From positions 806,001-870,000 of the forward strand of contig NC_045430.1 of the NCBI RefSeq assembly GCF_902635505.1: a stretch of DNA of 64,000 nucleotides, written 5' to 3'. This document shows, piece after piece, positions 12,607-22,610 of this stretch (position 1 is its first letter; every line of letters starts with the position of its first letter). The notes below the pieces were generated by a model. The model was given only the letters and a program-made list of their open reading frames with translations, was not told where the DNA came from and did not search any database. This DNA is from Sarcophilus harrisii (taxonomy: Eukaryota > Chordata > Mammalia > Dasyuromorphia > Dasyuridae). The translations under genes were made by a program, and so were the position numbers.

Positions 12607-12720
12607 TGTGTGGCCTGGTGATCCTGTATTTATAGGACCAGAGTTGTTTTTTGCAGATGAACAAGCAGGCCACACAGGTGATCCTGTATTTAGAGGACCA
12701 GAGTTGTTTATCTGCAAAAC
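12607..12720 (+). repeat. 40-bp duplication at 60-bp spacing
   Basis: 'ggtgatcctgtattta' followed by 'aggaccagagttgtt' occurs near 12617 and again near 12677. A short inverted pair (tgtgtggcctg / caggccacaca) frames the first unit. Confidence 0.8.
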
Positions 12721-13814
12721 GATCCCTGAGTTAGGGTGCAGGCAGGTCATGGACCGCCTCTAATGTTTCAGGGTAAAACAATTCCCAGCCATGTGCAGGG
12801 GAAAGGCTTCCCTAGATCAGCATCCTGTTTATAGCAGAAAGCCCCAGGCAGTCGGAGCAAATAACCCACATGGTGCTCTATAAACAATCTACTTCTTTAG
12901 AAAAAGAGAGGGAAGAAGTGAAGCGGGGAGGAGAATAGGGGTGAGGAAAGGAGAGAGAAACACTTTGGGCAAGGGAGAGAGAAGATGTAAATGAGAGCAA
13001 GGTGGTTTTTCTTCTAGGAAACCATGTTAGCAATTGTGGCCTCCTTGAAATCTTTATGGAAATTGCCTCCAATAAAAATAGCTGGCTTGGGAATTTCTGC
13101 AGCAAGCCCCAGGATCTTGGACTTCTATTTATCAATCAAGCTTGGAGGGCAAGAAGAGCCTGGAGGGTGAAGGTTGGCCCATGTCCCAACTTCAAACAGG
13201 TCTGCAAAGTTCTCTGAGATCTTTCCAATCCTTAAGTCCCAGCTAGATTTCTAAGCCTTGAATGGGGGTGTAAATGAGCCATTACTGAAATGACTTAATG
13301 CTGATTCAGAAAGGGAACAGCTTGGAAGAGGAAGCATCATGAATAATCACACGCAAAGCAATGGGGGATAAATCTAAGAATTTAATTATTGGAGGAGAAG
13401 GTTATAATCCTCTGGAATGGTCAAAGTTTGGAAAACGGAAAGCATTTTGGCAGACATTAGGTTTAGACCAATGACTTACACCCAAGCTATTCCTGCGCGC
13501 TGTCCCAGATATCAATGTGTGAGCAAGGTCAAATAAAGGCAACGTCTGCATTACCTAGGACAGAAAGCAATTTCTGAATATTTTTCTTAGGCCTTTTTGC
13601 CCACAAATTGTAGCCAGAGAATGAGTTCAAATTCTAAGAATGGAGTTTAAAGTGGGGATTAGGCAAAAGAAATCCAGAGACAAAGCCTGCTTTTTCCCCT
13701 GGGGCCTCGAGGATTGAGGACTTTAGTGCTCACTATCCTTTGGTGCAGAAGCACTGGCTCTTGGACCTTCATCCTTACCTCAGAATCCCAGGGGCAGAAC
13801 TACCCTGACCCCAG
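12721..13814. other. No gene recognised
   Basis: This is spacer between the repeat copy and the candidate Ras-like promoter. Short frames only, and no confident repeat family. Confidence 0.45.
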
Positions 13815-14120
13815 GCTACATTGTGGGGCTGGGGCCAATAAACCTTGTGGTACATATGTAGGGCTTCCCCAAACTCCCCAGGGTGGGGTGTCCTGAGCTC
13901 CCAAAACACGGCCACAGGGATGCTCAAAGCTCCAGCAAGGGTAGACTAAGAGTTCCCTGAGGCGCTTGTACTGAGGGGTGGGGCTCCCCAAATGCTTTTG
14001 GGGTGGAGCTTCCAAAAAGAAGGACGTTCCTCACTTCCTAAAGGAGTGGGGGCGTGGTTCCGCAGTCTTTGTGGCCTAGGGGCGGGGTTCTCTAAATCAC
14101 TCTGGAGACTTGAGGTTCTC
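13815..14120 (+). promoter_or_regulatory. Candidate promoter: repeated GC/GT boxes
   Basis: A loose tandem series of G-rich boxes occurs every 30-50 bases: ggggtggggctcc (13975), ggggtggagctt (13999), gtgggggcgtggtt (14046) and aggggcggggttc (14079), with weaker copies upstream. GGGGCGTGG and GGGGCGGGG are typical Sp/KLF sites. The array lies 0.9-1.2 kb upstream of the Ras-like coding exon, which fits a 5' non-coding exon and an intron between. Function is inferred from position and motif only. Confidence 0.4.
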
Positions 14121-14948
14121 TGGAGCCCTAGCACTGAGCAGGAAGCGGACCTCTACTCCGCTTCTTATCGTTCCACCCATAAAGACTAGACCTGACTGGG
14201 TATTTTTACAGCTCCGAAACGGTATGTAGAGGCCAGCTGATTAGTTCATGTTAGCGGGATGTTCTGGGTAATCATTAATTCCACTCTCAGTTAACAGCAA
14301 TGGGGTGGGTGGCAAGTGGACCCCAAGTCAGTGCCATCTTGGACTGCATCAATGCGGGAGGCATTGACCGAGCTCGGCTCCTCGTGGGGCCGGATTAGTG
14401 CGGGCAGTGCCGCTGGGCTCCCTCTCCCACCTTAGTTGCCTGAGCCCATACACTTTGGGTTCACATGCAGGTTCAGATGGGGGAGCCCAGTTTACAGCCA
14501 AGACGGCCAGGGACTCTCGGCCCCTTTGATGCAGGAGCTGCAGACCCTGCATCCGCCCAAACCGAACCCATTTGGGCTACATTACTGTGGAGGAGCATGG
14601 CCTGTAGATATCGTTACCACTATTCCGTGGCTTCCTGGAACCTTTGGAATTGACCCGGGGTCTTCTGTTTTGGGGTTTGAGAAGGAAGCCAGTGAATCCG
14701 AGAGTCTCTTGGAGAAGCCAGGCAGGATGGGAGGGCCTGGAGCCCAAGTGCTTTCATGGGTATGGAATTGGGCGGAAGAGCCAGGGGATTGAGAGATTTC
14801 CAGTATCTGAAGTTCTGTCCCTGGGGGGAGGGTTGAACTTTGTTCAGCTGGGCCCCAGAGAGCTAAAAGGGGGACAGGGAAATGGAGGCCAGAGGAAAGT
14901 CTTCCTCCGGAGAGGTGACCTCCGGTGAAATGGGCTGACTTTTTGCAG

Positions 14949-15005
14949 CTTCTTCCTTGCAGCCTGGAAAGTGACTAGAGACCACCTGAGCCCTTCCCAG
15001 TTCTC
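14949..15005 (+). promoter_or_regulatory. Candidate splice acceptor and 5'UTR of Ras-like gene
   Basis: Two stacked 3' splice sites, ttttgcag ending at 14948 and tcttccttgcag ending at 14962, stand 43-57 bases before the first ATG. This suggests the coding exon is joined to an upstream non-coding exon, as in human ERAS. The upstream donor was not identified. Confidence 0.45.
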
Positions 15006-15566
15006 ATGGCTTCTTGTGTCCATACCTCCATCGGTGATTCAGACCGACGCAGAACCAAGATGTATAAGTTGGCGGTGATGGGCACCTGTTCTGTGGGCAA
15101 GACTGCACTGACCATGCAGTTTACTAAGAATCATTTTGTGACCGAGTATGACCCCACGACTCAAGATTTCTACAGTAAGGATACAGTGGTGGACGAAAAT
15201 CCGTACCAGCTGGACATCGTGGATACCACGGGCAATGGAGCATTTTATTATCTAAGGGATGACTCCATAAGCTGGGGAGAAGGCTTCCTCTTAGTCTATG
15301 CAGTGAATGACTTCTACTCTTTTGAGAATGTGAATTTCTTCTGGGATATTCTGCGGTGGCTCAAGGGCACCGACCGTGTACCCGTGGTGTTGGTGGCCAA
15401 CAAAGTAGACGTGACCGACAGGCTGGTGGACCCCACACTGGGCCAGGAGATGGCCAGGAGATTCGGAGTCCCTTATGTGGAGACATCAGCCAAGACTGGG
15501 CAAGGTGTGGAGCAAGCCTTCCATGAGCTGGTTCGAGAAATTCGGAGGATCCGAGCTGAGGAGTAA
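15006..15566 (+). CDS. Intronless Ras-family GTPase (ERAS/HRAS-like)
   Basis: A 186-residue small GTPase in a single exon, gapless against H-Ras with an offset of 16. The motifs are P-loop GTCSVGKT (26-33), switch I EYDPTTQDFY (47-56), DTTGNG (73-78), ANKVD (131-135) and ETSAK (159-163). Relative to H-Ras, positions 12, 13, 59 and 61 are Cys, Ser, Thr and Asn in place of Gly, Gly, Ala and Gln. In the family these positions support GTP hydrolysis, so weak GAP response is inferred. Gln at position 37 (TTQD) also occurs in ERAS (TIQD), which likewise has an N-terminal extension, an altered position 12 and a single coding exon. Closest relatives are H/K/N-Ras and ERAS; orthology to ERAS is not shown. 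The protein ends at H-Ras position 170 without a CAAX box. The first ATG has C at -3; an internal ATG at 15060 (MYKLAVMG, A at -3) would give 168 residues. Confidence 0.85.
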   Translation: MASCVHTSIGDSDRRRTKMYKLAVMGTCSVGKTALTMQFTKNHFVTEYDPTTQDFYSKDTVVDENPYQLDIVDTTGNGAFYYLRDDSISWGEGFLLVYAVNDFYSFENVNFFWDILRWLKGTDRVPVVLVANKVDVTDRLVDPTLGQEMARRFGVPYVETSAKTGQGVEQAFHELVREIRRIRAEE

Positions 15567-15632
15567 CTCAAGATTCTCCCTAATACAGAGCAGAGGGAGG
15601 CCTGTGGGTGCAAATGTTGCACAATCCAATGA
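15564..15632 (+). other. In-frame CAAX-like tail beyond the TAA stop
   Basis: After TAA (15564-15566) the same frame runs 21 more codons to TGA (15630-15632). It ends in EACGCKCCTIQ: clustered cysteines followed by a C-T-I-Q box. H-Ras ends CMSCKCVLS and ERAS ends CHCGCSVA, and the total length (about 208) matches a Ras with this N-terminus. So this reads as the gene's own hypervariable tail, separated by one stop codon. Recent nonsense change, a base error, or read-through are all possible. Confidence 0.6.
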
Positions 15633-16374
15633 GCAGGTACACCCTTACCCTGATCCTGCCCCCTAAATTCCCCTCTTACCTGACCTAGAATACCTCCAAA
15701 TCCCCTAGCCACTCCCCAGCCAGCAAGACCTTCATCTGGAAGCTTCCTTCTGTCTGCTCTTCACTGCCAAGCCCTTTTGAGCCTTATAAGGCTTTTTCCA
15801 CGAGCCACTTGGAGGGACCTGTGTTTCTATATTAAGAGTTTTGTTTTGGATTTTTGCTTTTGTTTCCCCTTTTGAGCAGGAATGACTATCTCACTGCCTG
15901 GGTATCCTGAACAGGCAAGGAAAGACTCCATTCCTCCTTGAATGCGCAGTCTCCCCGGGCCTCTCTGGCTGCCAGAGGCCCTAGAGACAGCCAGCTCCCT
16001 GGCTGCCTTATCTCCAATCTGCCACTCATCTTCAGCTGCCTCCTCTGCCTTCCTGGAGGCTGTGGGGGGTTTTCTTGATTGGACTTTCCCCTGTTCTCCC
16101 AATGGAGACCCTGCCCCCAGAGACCAGGGCACCAGTGATTCTCCCTCTTGCCCCTGTACTTGGTGTATTTGCTGTCTGGAGCCAGATCACCACCTGTTGT
16201 GGCCCAGAAGGGACCTGAGTTTGTGGTGTTGGTGAGGAGCCCTGCTCTGAAGTGGTCCCCATTCAGTGACCCTCAAGAGCAGGCTGGGGGAATTTGGGGT
16301 TTTTTTGTTGTTGTTGTTATTCATGTTGAGTGTATTTGTTCTCAACTTGCTTATCATCTGGAGCACTTTTTTTT

Positions 16375-16530
16375 GTTTTCTTTTTTTCCTGAGGCAATTG
16401 GGGTTCAGTGACTAGCCCAGGGCCACACTGTTAGGATGTGTTAAGTGTCTGAAGCCAGATTTGAACTCTAGTCTTCCTGAGTTTGGGGCTGGTGCTGTAA
16501 CCTCTGCCCACCTAGCTGCCCCTGGAGCAC
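16375..16530 (+). repeat. CORE-SINE inside the 3'UTR
   Basis: 'cctgaggcaattggggttca', 'gactagcccagggccacact', 'cagatttgaactctagtctt' and 'cacctagctgcccc' follow the marsupial CORE-SINE consensus. Confidence 0.75.
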
Positions 16531-16987
16531 TTGGGATAGCGGTGAGGGGTTGGGGTGGAATGGGGCTGCCTCCTACCAGCAGGATGCCTTTAGACATAAG
16601 TGCCATTAAAATTATAGTTTCTGTTTTAGCAGCCAGATAAAGCCCTTTAAACATCTGCAAGTTGAATTACTTTCATTGCCTCCAAGGGAAGGGGAGTGGA
16701 GGGGCCTGGATGTAAATGTTCTGAGCAGATACCTCACAGCTGCAGGTCAGGTGGGGGTCTGCTTAGGAACCTTCTGTCAGGGGCATCTTTGTATTATCTC
16801 CGAATTTATGGTGAAAAGGGCAGTGGGTGATTCTCCTGTTTAAGTTAAAAGTATTAAGGATTCTAAAGCTACCTGTTTGGCTTTTGTTGGGGGGAGGGTT
16901 GAGTAGGAAGAGAAATTCATTTTAAAGGGACTTCCTTCACACTTGGATTCAAAGTTGGTTATTTTTCTTTTTCTATAATTTCTCACA

Positions 16988-16993
16988 AATAAA
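16988..16993 (+). terminator. Poly(A) signal AATAAA
   Basis: AATAAA is followed 15-45 bases later by GT-rich DNA (gttgtttgttt, gtgtttcgtgtag), the usual downstream element. It is the first strong signal after the Ras-like stop codon. Confidence 0.7.
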
Positions 16994-17069
16994 AGCTGTT
17001 GTTTGTTTATACATGTGTTTCGTGTAGTTTCTCATAGGTTGATATGCTTGGGGTAGGAATTACATGAGG

Positions 17070-17240
17070 GTAGTATGGCCTAGTGGAGAGAGAGCTGGGG
17101 TTGGGAGTGAGGAAGGCATGGGTGTTGTAGTTGTGCGACCTTGGGCTTCAGTTTTCTCACCAGTAAAAAGTGGGGGAGGAAAAGGGGAGGGTTGGTCTAA
17201 GATTCTCAGGTCCCTCTTAACTTTACCACTAGAGGGGGTC
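17070..17240 (+). repeat. MIR-type SINE
   Basis: A tRNA-like A box (tggcctagtgg) is followed by 'gttgtgcgaccttgggc', 'ttcagttttctcacc' and 'ggtctaagattctcaggtcc', in MIR order. Confidence 0.7.
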
Positions 17241-17329
17241 TAAGTCTATGAAGCTCAATTCAATGGGATGATAGCGTTCCCTAGAAATAGTCTTATCTAT
17301 CATCTGGCAATCAGGTGTCATAATATTTA

Positions 17330-17530
17330 TCTCTGAATTGGTCATCTCTATAATTACTAATACGGCTAACATTTTCATTCATAAGTTCTTTGTACTTGTC
17401 TTAGATCATTTTGTTGCTGAGAAGAGCAGTTACTCATAGTTGATCATCACACAATGTTGCTGATGCGGTGCACAGTGTTTTCCTGGTTCTGTTCACTTCA
17501 CTTTGAATATTAAACTCTTTGCACATGTTT
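17330..17530 (-). mobile_element. L1 3'UTR fragment, antisense
   Basis: It shares phrases with 2600-2730 ('agttactcatagttgatcat', 'acagtgttttcctggttctg') and belongs to the same old L1 family. Only the 3'UTR/ORF2 junction is present. Confidence 0.6.
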
Positions 17531-18029
17531 TGAAAATAAGCCATTATTTAAAATTAAATTTAAAGCTATTATTAAAAAAAGAAAAACATCCTATTTAAGA
17601 GCGCCAAAAGGACTAACAAAGGACTCTATTGAAGTCCAAAGGGTCTTGAATGAATTGGGGTTCCAATGATATTGGTGCTCGCTAAAAGACTTTGCCTTGT
17701 GCCACCCATATCAGTAAAGTCTATTTTTTCCCAGGTGTGTTAGGGAGCATCTGTCCTCGCAGAGGTCAGCAATCAGAATCCAGGGTTTTAGTCCACCCCT
17801 CTAAGGATGCAGGGAATGATTTAGATAAATCTGAACTGATGTACCAAATGGCAGAAAGAAAACCTGGGGATAATCTTGTAAGTAGCAGAATACAACCAAT
17901 TTGTCCTGATATAAAATAAATAGATCAAAGATTTTAAAAGTTATAAAAAATGAACCATATTTTAAGATTTTATCAAGAGAGTACAGGCAATTTGAAATGC
18001 TTTGATAGGCGATTACAAAAACCACTCCC
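17531..18029. other. Unassigned AT-rich DNA before repeat copy B
   Basis: No gene is recognised. It directly precedes repeat copy B and has no counterpart beside copy A. Confidence 0.4.
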
Positions 18030-19030
18030 TTGGTGCTGGCTCCTCTGCTTAGAGGCTGTCCAGACCAGGCCTCCTTCCTGAGGGCCATGTGACCTTAGAG
18101 GCCTGTAATTCCCCCTGGTGGGGGTTGACTGGTACTGAGAGAGGAGAGAGAATAAGGGAGCAAGAGACAGATCCCTCCGGGAGAGAGTCTAATTCGGAAG
18201 GCTTCAGGAAATAATGATCTGCTATGTCTTCTGCCCCTGGAAGGACTCCATACATGAACTTGTACCTATTTGCAAAATTATTTGAAGTAGATTATGAACA
18301 GAGAAATCTTTATGGACATGTTAAATAATTATTTTTTAATAAATAATAAATAAAAGAATAACTTCTACAATTCTAAATTTACTTTGTCTATTTCCCTTTC
18401 ATCTCTGCCCTTGAATGGAGAATCTCTTCTTATCTTGAGAATGAATCTTACCAGTTACATTCCTAGTGTTTCCTTTTCTCCCTTGGCTGATTCCCTTCTT
18501 TCTCTACTCCTCTAAAATGCTTTCCTGGTCTGCCCCAAGTCTCTACAGAATATTATTTGACTGTGTGTGACTCTAAACTGGCCTAAAAAGTTAGAGAAGC
18601 ACCAAATCTATATTCCAAGAATCTTAATCTGCTCCATCTGACAAGTATCATTACTATCCTGGCCCATGACATTCTGTATGGGAGGCCTGTCCGAAGGTTA
18701 AAAGGTATGGGAATGTGGAAGAGGAGAGAAGAAGGAGCTCATGGAGGATGCCCTTAAATTTTTTCTAAAAAATTATAAGATTCTTAGTTGAGGAGGGAAA
18801 AAAGTGAAAGAGGGGTGAGAAGGTTTGGAAGATCTGCTGTGGAAGGGAAGGAGCCAGTGAGGGTCTGTTTTCTTAGTCTCAGGGGAAGTTGAGTCCAGGT
18901 GGACCCATGGGTTCCAAGGAATAACTCTTTGAGGCCCAAAGTGTTTTGGGTACATTAAATTGAAGGTCAAACTCTATTAGTAAGTCATTGGTTGAAGGAT
19001 AAGAACAATTGGGAAAGTGCTCTGCAAAGT
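18030..19030 (+). repeat. ~1 kb low-copy repeat, copy B
   Basis: Direct-orientation homologue of 11041-12505, starting at 'ggtgctggctcctctgctta' and fading after 'ctgcaaagtcaaac'. It is diverged by many substitutions and small gaps, and lacks the ~380-base segment at 11585-11965. Confidence 0.8.
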
Positions 19031-19039
19031 CAAACTTAT

Positions 19040-19145
19040 GACATACTTATAATAATAATTAATAGATTATAAGAGACTATAGATCTAATCTAGTTAATTA
19101 TAGATCTATAGATCTAATAGGTTTAATAATAGATCTAATACTGAT
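19040..19145. repeat. Cluster of AGATCT palindromes
   Basis: The 6-bp palindrome AGATCT, mostly as TAGATCTA, recurs about four times within roughly 60 bases in AT-rich DNA, just beyond the end of repeat copy B. It can form small cruciforms. Confidence 0.7.
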
Positions 19146-19614
19146 GGCACAGTGTAAACCCGGTCAAATCAGTCCCAGAAACTTTTAGCTGGGTGACTCC
19201 CGGCACTTTGGGATCCAATCCCCTGCCCGGAGAAAAAGAATCCCTCCAGTATCTTTGAAAATCCCAGGGACGGCACCGGGGCCACAGGTACTGAACAACA
19301 GTGAGACTCAAAAGCCCCGAGGTCTTTCAGGGGCATTAAAAGGCAATCCCTAGGAAAGAGGCAGAGAGGCCAAAGCTTTTCCGAAGCCCAACAGGGAGGT
19401 CTGCGGCGGATCAACGTCTCTAAAAAAATTCCCCTGGCAGGAAGAGAGAACCCGGACTGGGAGCCGCAGAGCCGGGGAGACAGTGAGGCTTCAGACCCAA
19501 GCGGTTGGGGGACGCCTGCGGCAGGGACAGCGGGGATCTTGGGTCGGGGGCAAAAAAAAGAGCGTTGGGAGGTTTCAGGCCGGTAGAAAGGCAGAAAAGG
19601 GTCTGAAGAAGTGA

Positions 19615-19725
19615 GGGCGGACACACAAGACACACAAGAGAGCACAACAACACACACACACAAGACACAACACACACAACACAAGACACACACACACACA
19701 GACACAGACACACACACACACAGGG
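19615..19725 (+). repeat. Imperfect (CA)n tract
   Basis: Mixed CACA, ACAAGACA and CAGACA steps. It creates long cysteine/valine-rich false frames on the minus strand. Confidence 0.95.
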
Positions 19726-20234
19726 TCTGCCCTTTCCCTCGGGGCACAGAAAAGCTGACCTGGAAAGAGGCTGAGGAGGGGGGGAAGGGCAGGGGAGGGG
19801 TCGGGAAGAGACCGTGACTGGGAAAGGAGGAAAGAAATGCCCTGACTGAGGCCTTGCCTGCCCCGGTGGGGAAGGGGAAACAACCAAACCCAGTAACAGG
19901 CTTTAAAGACTTTCATGTTTTTCTAGGAGGAGACGGGCTGGGGGCCAGAGGGAAGGGGGTGGGGAGGCAAAGGGGGCTCTGGGCGCGGTTTGGTCAGAAG
20001 GAAACCTGGAGAATGGGGCCCTCCCTGGCCCCTCCCCCCAGGCGGGAGAGAACTCCTCCCCATCCTATCCTATCCTCGGGGCAGCTGGGCTAGGTAAACA
20101 ACCTGGAGGGAGGGGAAGCGGACCAGAACTCGGCCTTGTTTGGGGAAAAACCCGGGCTTTGATCCACATTCATCCATCCCTTCCCTCCCGGGCGCTGGGC
20201 ACCCTGACACGTTTTGGAATCCCCAATCCCCTTT

Positions 20235-20345
20235 TGAACGAGTCCGTCCGGGGCTTTTTTCCCTAGTCACTTGGGGTTGTGACTTGCCCAGGGTCACCGG
20301 CCGGGACGTGTAAGTGTCCGGACCAGAGAGCCGGGGCCCCGATTC
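20235..20345 (+). repeat. CORE-SINE fragment at CpG-island edge
   Basis: 'cacttggggttgtgacttgc' then 'ccagggtcaccggcc' and 'gtgtccgg' resemble the CORE-SINE centre, altered towards high GC. Confidence 0.45.
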
Positions 20346-20860
20346 GGTGGGGGCCTCACCCCCCCCCCAAATCTCCTCGCGGGGGGCGGGGCCCCCTGTC
20401 CCGGCGCGGTCCCCCAATCCCGCGGGGTTCTCCGCCCTCAGCGGGCTCCCGCTTCCCGCGGCCTATAGGGTCCGTCCCGCTCCCCGCCGCCGCCGGGCGC
20501 CAGGGGCTCCGGGCCCTTTCTCCCGCTGGGAAGCGCCCTTTCTGCCTCCCCGGGGCGGCGCCCCGTGGCCGCGCCTGCACCCCCCGCCCCCGGTTGATCC
20601 CCCTTTGGGGCCGTCGGGGACGGGGCGGGCGGGGCACCGGGCTCCTGCCGGGATCCCGCCCGGAGGGAGCAGCCTCCGCTCCGTCCGCCCGCCCCCCTCC
20701 TGCGCCTCTCCCCCGCCCTGCCTGTCCCGCCCACGGGGAAGGCTCCCTCCCCGGCCCCTTCCTTTCCCTTCCTTCCCCGCTTCTCTCCGCCTCCCTCCCT
20801 CCCCACAACCCGGCCCTCTCCCCGTTCCGCCGCCCCGGGGTCCCGGGATGCTCTTCTGCC
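20290..20860. promoter_or_regulatory. CpG island, gene unassigned
   Basis: A very GC-rich block with frequent CG dinucleotides and several ggcggggc-type boxes. Both strands carry long open frames simply because stop codons are rare at this composition. It is a candidate promoter, but no exon could be tied to it. Confidence 0.6.
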
Positions 20861-22250
20861 CTCTGACCTCCCTTGACCCTTCCCTTTATTCCTACCTGCC
20901 TGTTTTCACCTGGGGGGGACAGTGGGCTTTCTCTTAAGTCTCCCTCCAGCCCAGGTCTCTGCGTCTTTCCCCCTCAGGTCTGGGCCGTCCCCACCTGTTC
21001 GATAGCTGCACAGACTATTCCTTCGGAGAAAATACCCAATAAGCCTCGCCCTTCCTAAGGGAGACCCCCAGCGCCATAAACCCGGCTCCTGATCCTCCCC
21101 AAACGTAGGAGGGACTTGCTTTTTATTATTCCCATTTTTACATGGGAAATGGCAAACAAATGAAATGCTCCAGGATCAACAGGTCGGTTTGCATTCTAGT
21201 CTTCCAGTCGGGCTCATCAAAGGCCCTCTTTGCTGACACCGGCAAAATGACGGTAGCACTATCAGTCCCCGGCCAGGGCCTGGCATTTGAAATCTTTATC
21301 TTTCTTCCTTCAGAAGGAAAAAGGTAAGTAGCCCCGACGGGTGAAAACCCTTGCTCACGAGGCCCGGACTTGAACCATACGGCAGAGACATTTTCGTTTC
21401 AAACAGTTCACAGTATTATTTAACACAAAGCTGTAGAACTGCAAGTTTTTCCTATTGGGGGAGGGGGCCTCTCGGCTTTAAAGCTCCTCATAACCTTCTC
21501 CTCCAACTTTTCAGTCTTATTCGCCTCTTCCCCCAACCTCCTCCGTAATTCTCTGATGCAGGAAAACGGCCCCCTTCTGTTCCTGGCATCCCCTCTGCCC
21601 TGGTCCTGGCCCTGTAGCGGCCCATGGCCAGTCTCCCTCCTCATACCCCCCCCTTTCTCTGGCTCCTCCAAGTTTCAGGAAGTCCACCTCCTGCAAGGGC
21701 CTTTCCTATCCTCCTCAACCTAAAGTTCCTCTTCTGAAATCAGCTAATTCCTCCTTGGGCTGGGGCCCCAAAAGCCTGGGCAGAATCCCTCTGCCAATTG
21801 GGAACTGGGGTTTGCAGAGATGGACAGTCCCCCCCTCCGGGGAGGCCCATGGGTGGGATTCGCTTCCAGCCCGAGAACACTGGGGAACAGCAGCAGCCAA
21901 GGATCTTGGCAAACCGCTCCCCTCCGGGGAAAGCAAGGGCTTCACAAACCCAAATGCAGCCCCCAAGGGCTCTGGGGAACACACTGCTGGGGCACTCTAA
22001 CCCCTCCCGTTCATCTCCCTGGATCCAGCCAAAGCCATCCTCGCTCCTCTTCCTCATCCCTAAAACCTATCGTTTAGGTTAGAGTCCAATTTCCTTCCAC
22101 CAAAGCGCCTTCTCTGAATGGCAAAGTTTTCTTGTGAACAACCAGCAGGTTCTCCATATTCCCTCAAACATCCAGATGACAGTAATTATCTTGATTATTT
22201 TTCTTTCCAAAATACCTATTTCTAAATAACGGAGAATAAGGAAGCTAGAG
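20861..22250. other. No gene recognised
   Basis: Moderately GC-rich, CpG-island-flanking DNA. Overlapping frames at 21715-22082 on both strands are composition shadows. No splice-bounded exon with family similarity was seen. Confidence 0.45.
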
Positions 22251-22254
22251 GGAC

Positions 22255-22425
22255 AATTTGTCACAAGATGACAGGAATTTCAATATATAAGGACTGTTGC
22301 CATCTGGGGGAGGTAAGGGAGAGGGAAAATTCAGAAGTGAGTGCAAGGGATATTTGTAAAAATTTACCCTGCATGGTTCTGGCAACAAAAATTATAAAAG
22401 AAAAAGATTAAGGGTTTAACAAAGA
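22255..22425 (+). mobile_element. L1 3' end fragment
   Basis: 'ttgccatctgggggaggtaa', 'agtgagtgcaagggatattt' and 'ttaccctgcatggttctggc' match the 3'UTR end of the L1s at 31257-31737 and (antisense) 24637-24780. Confidence 0.7.
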
Positions 22426-22439
22426 ATTTCAGAAAATCT

Positions 22440-22610
22440 TATCATTTATACGTGGAATATGTCATAGAAATCAACTAACACAATTCTTTCATCTTTCCAA
22501 AAAAGAAACTGAGACCCAGAAAGGTTATGAATTACCCAAAGTCAGATAGGTGGTGAGTGGCAGAATGAGCATTCAGACAAACTTTCTGAGATATCATATA
22601 TGGTTCCCTT
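22440..22610 (-). repeat. MIR remnant
   Basis: 'aaagaaactgagacccagaa', 'attacccaaagtcagatagg' and 'tggtgagtggcagaatgagc' match the antisense of MIR. Confidence 0.6.

Larger units (their letters stand above)
15633..17015 (+). other. 3'UTR of the Ras-like gene
   Basis: No further coding signal. The UTR contains a CORE-SINE (16375-16530) and ends at a good poly(A) site. The extent is inferred from the poly(A) signal, not from transcripts. Confidence 0.5.

Noticed and set aside
19169-19747. 192-residue minus-strand frame with Cys-Val repeats
   Set aside because: Caused by the (CA)n tract.
20314-20937. 207-residue open frame on the plus strand (and overlapping minus frames)
   Set aside because: Proline/arginine/glycine-rich in every frame, with no domain. 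Explained by CpG-island composition.
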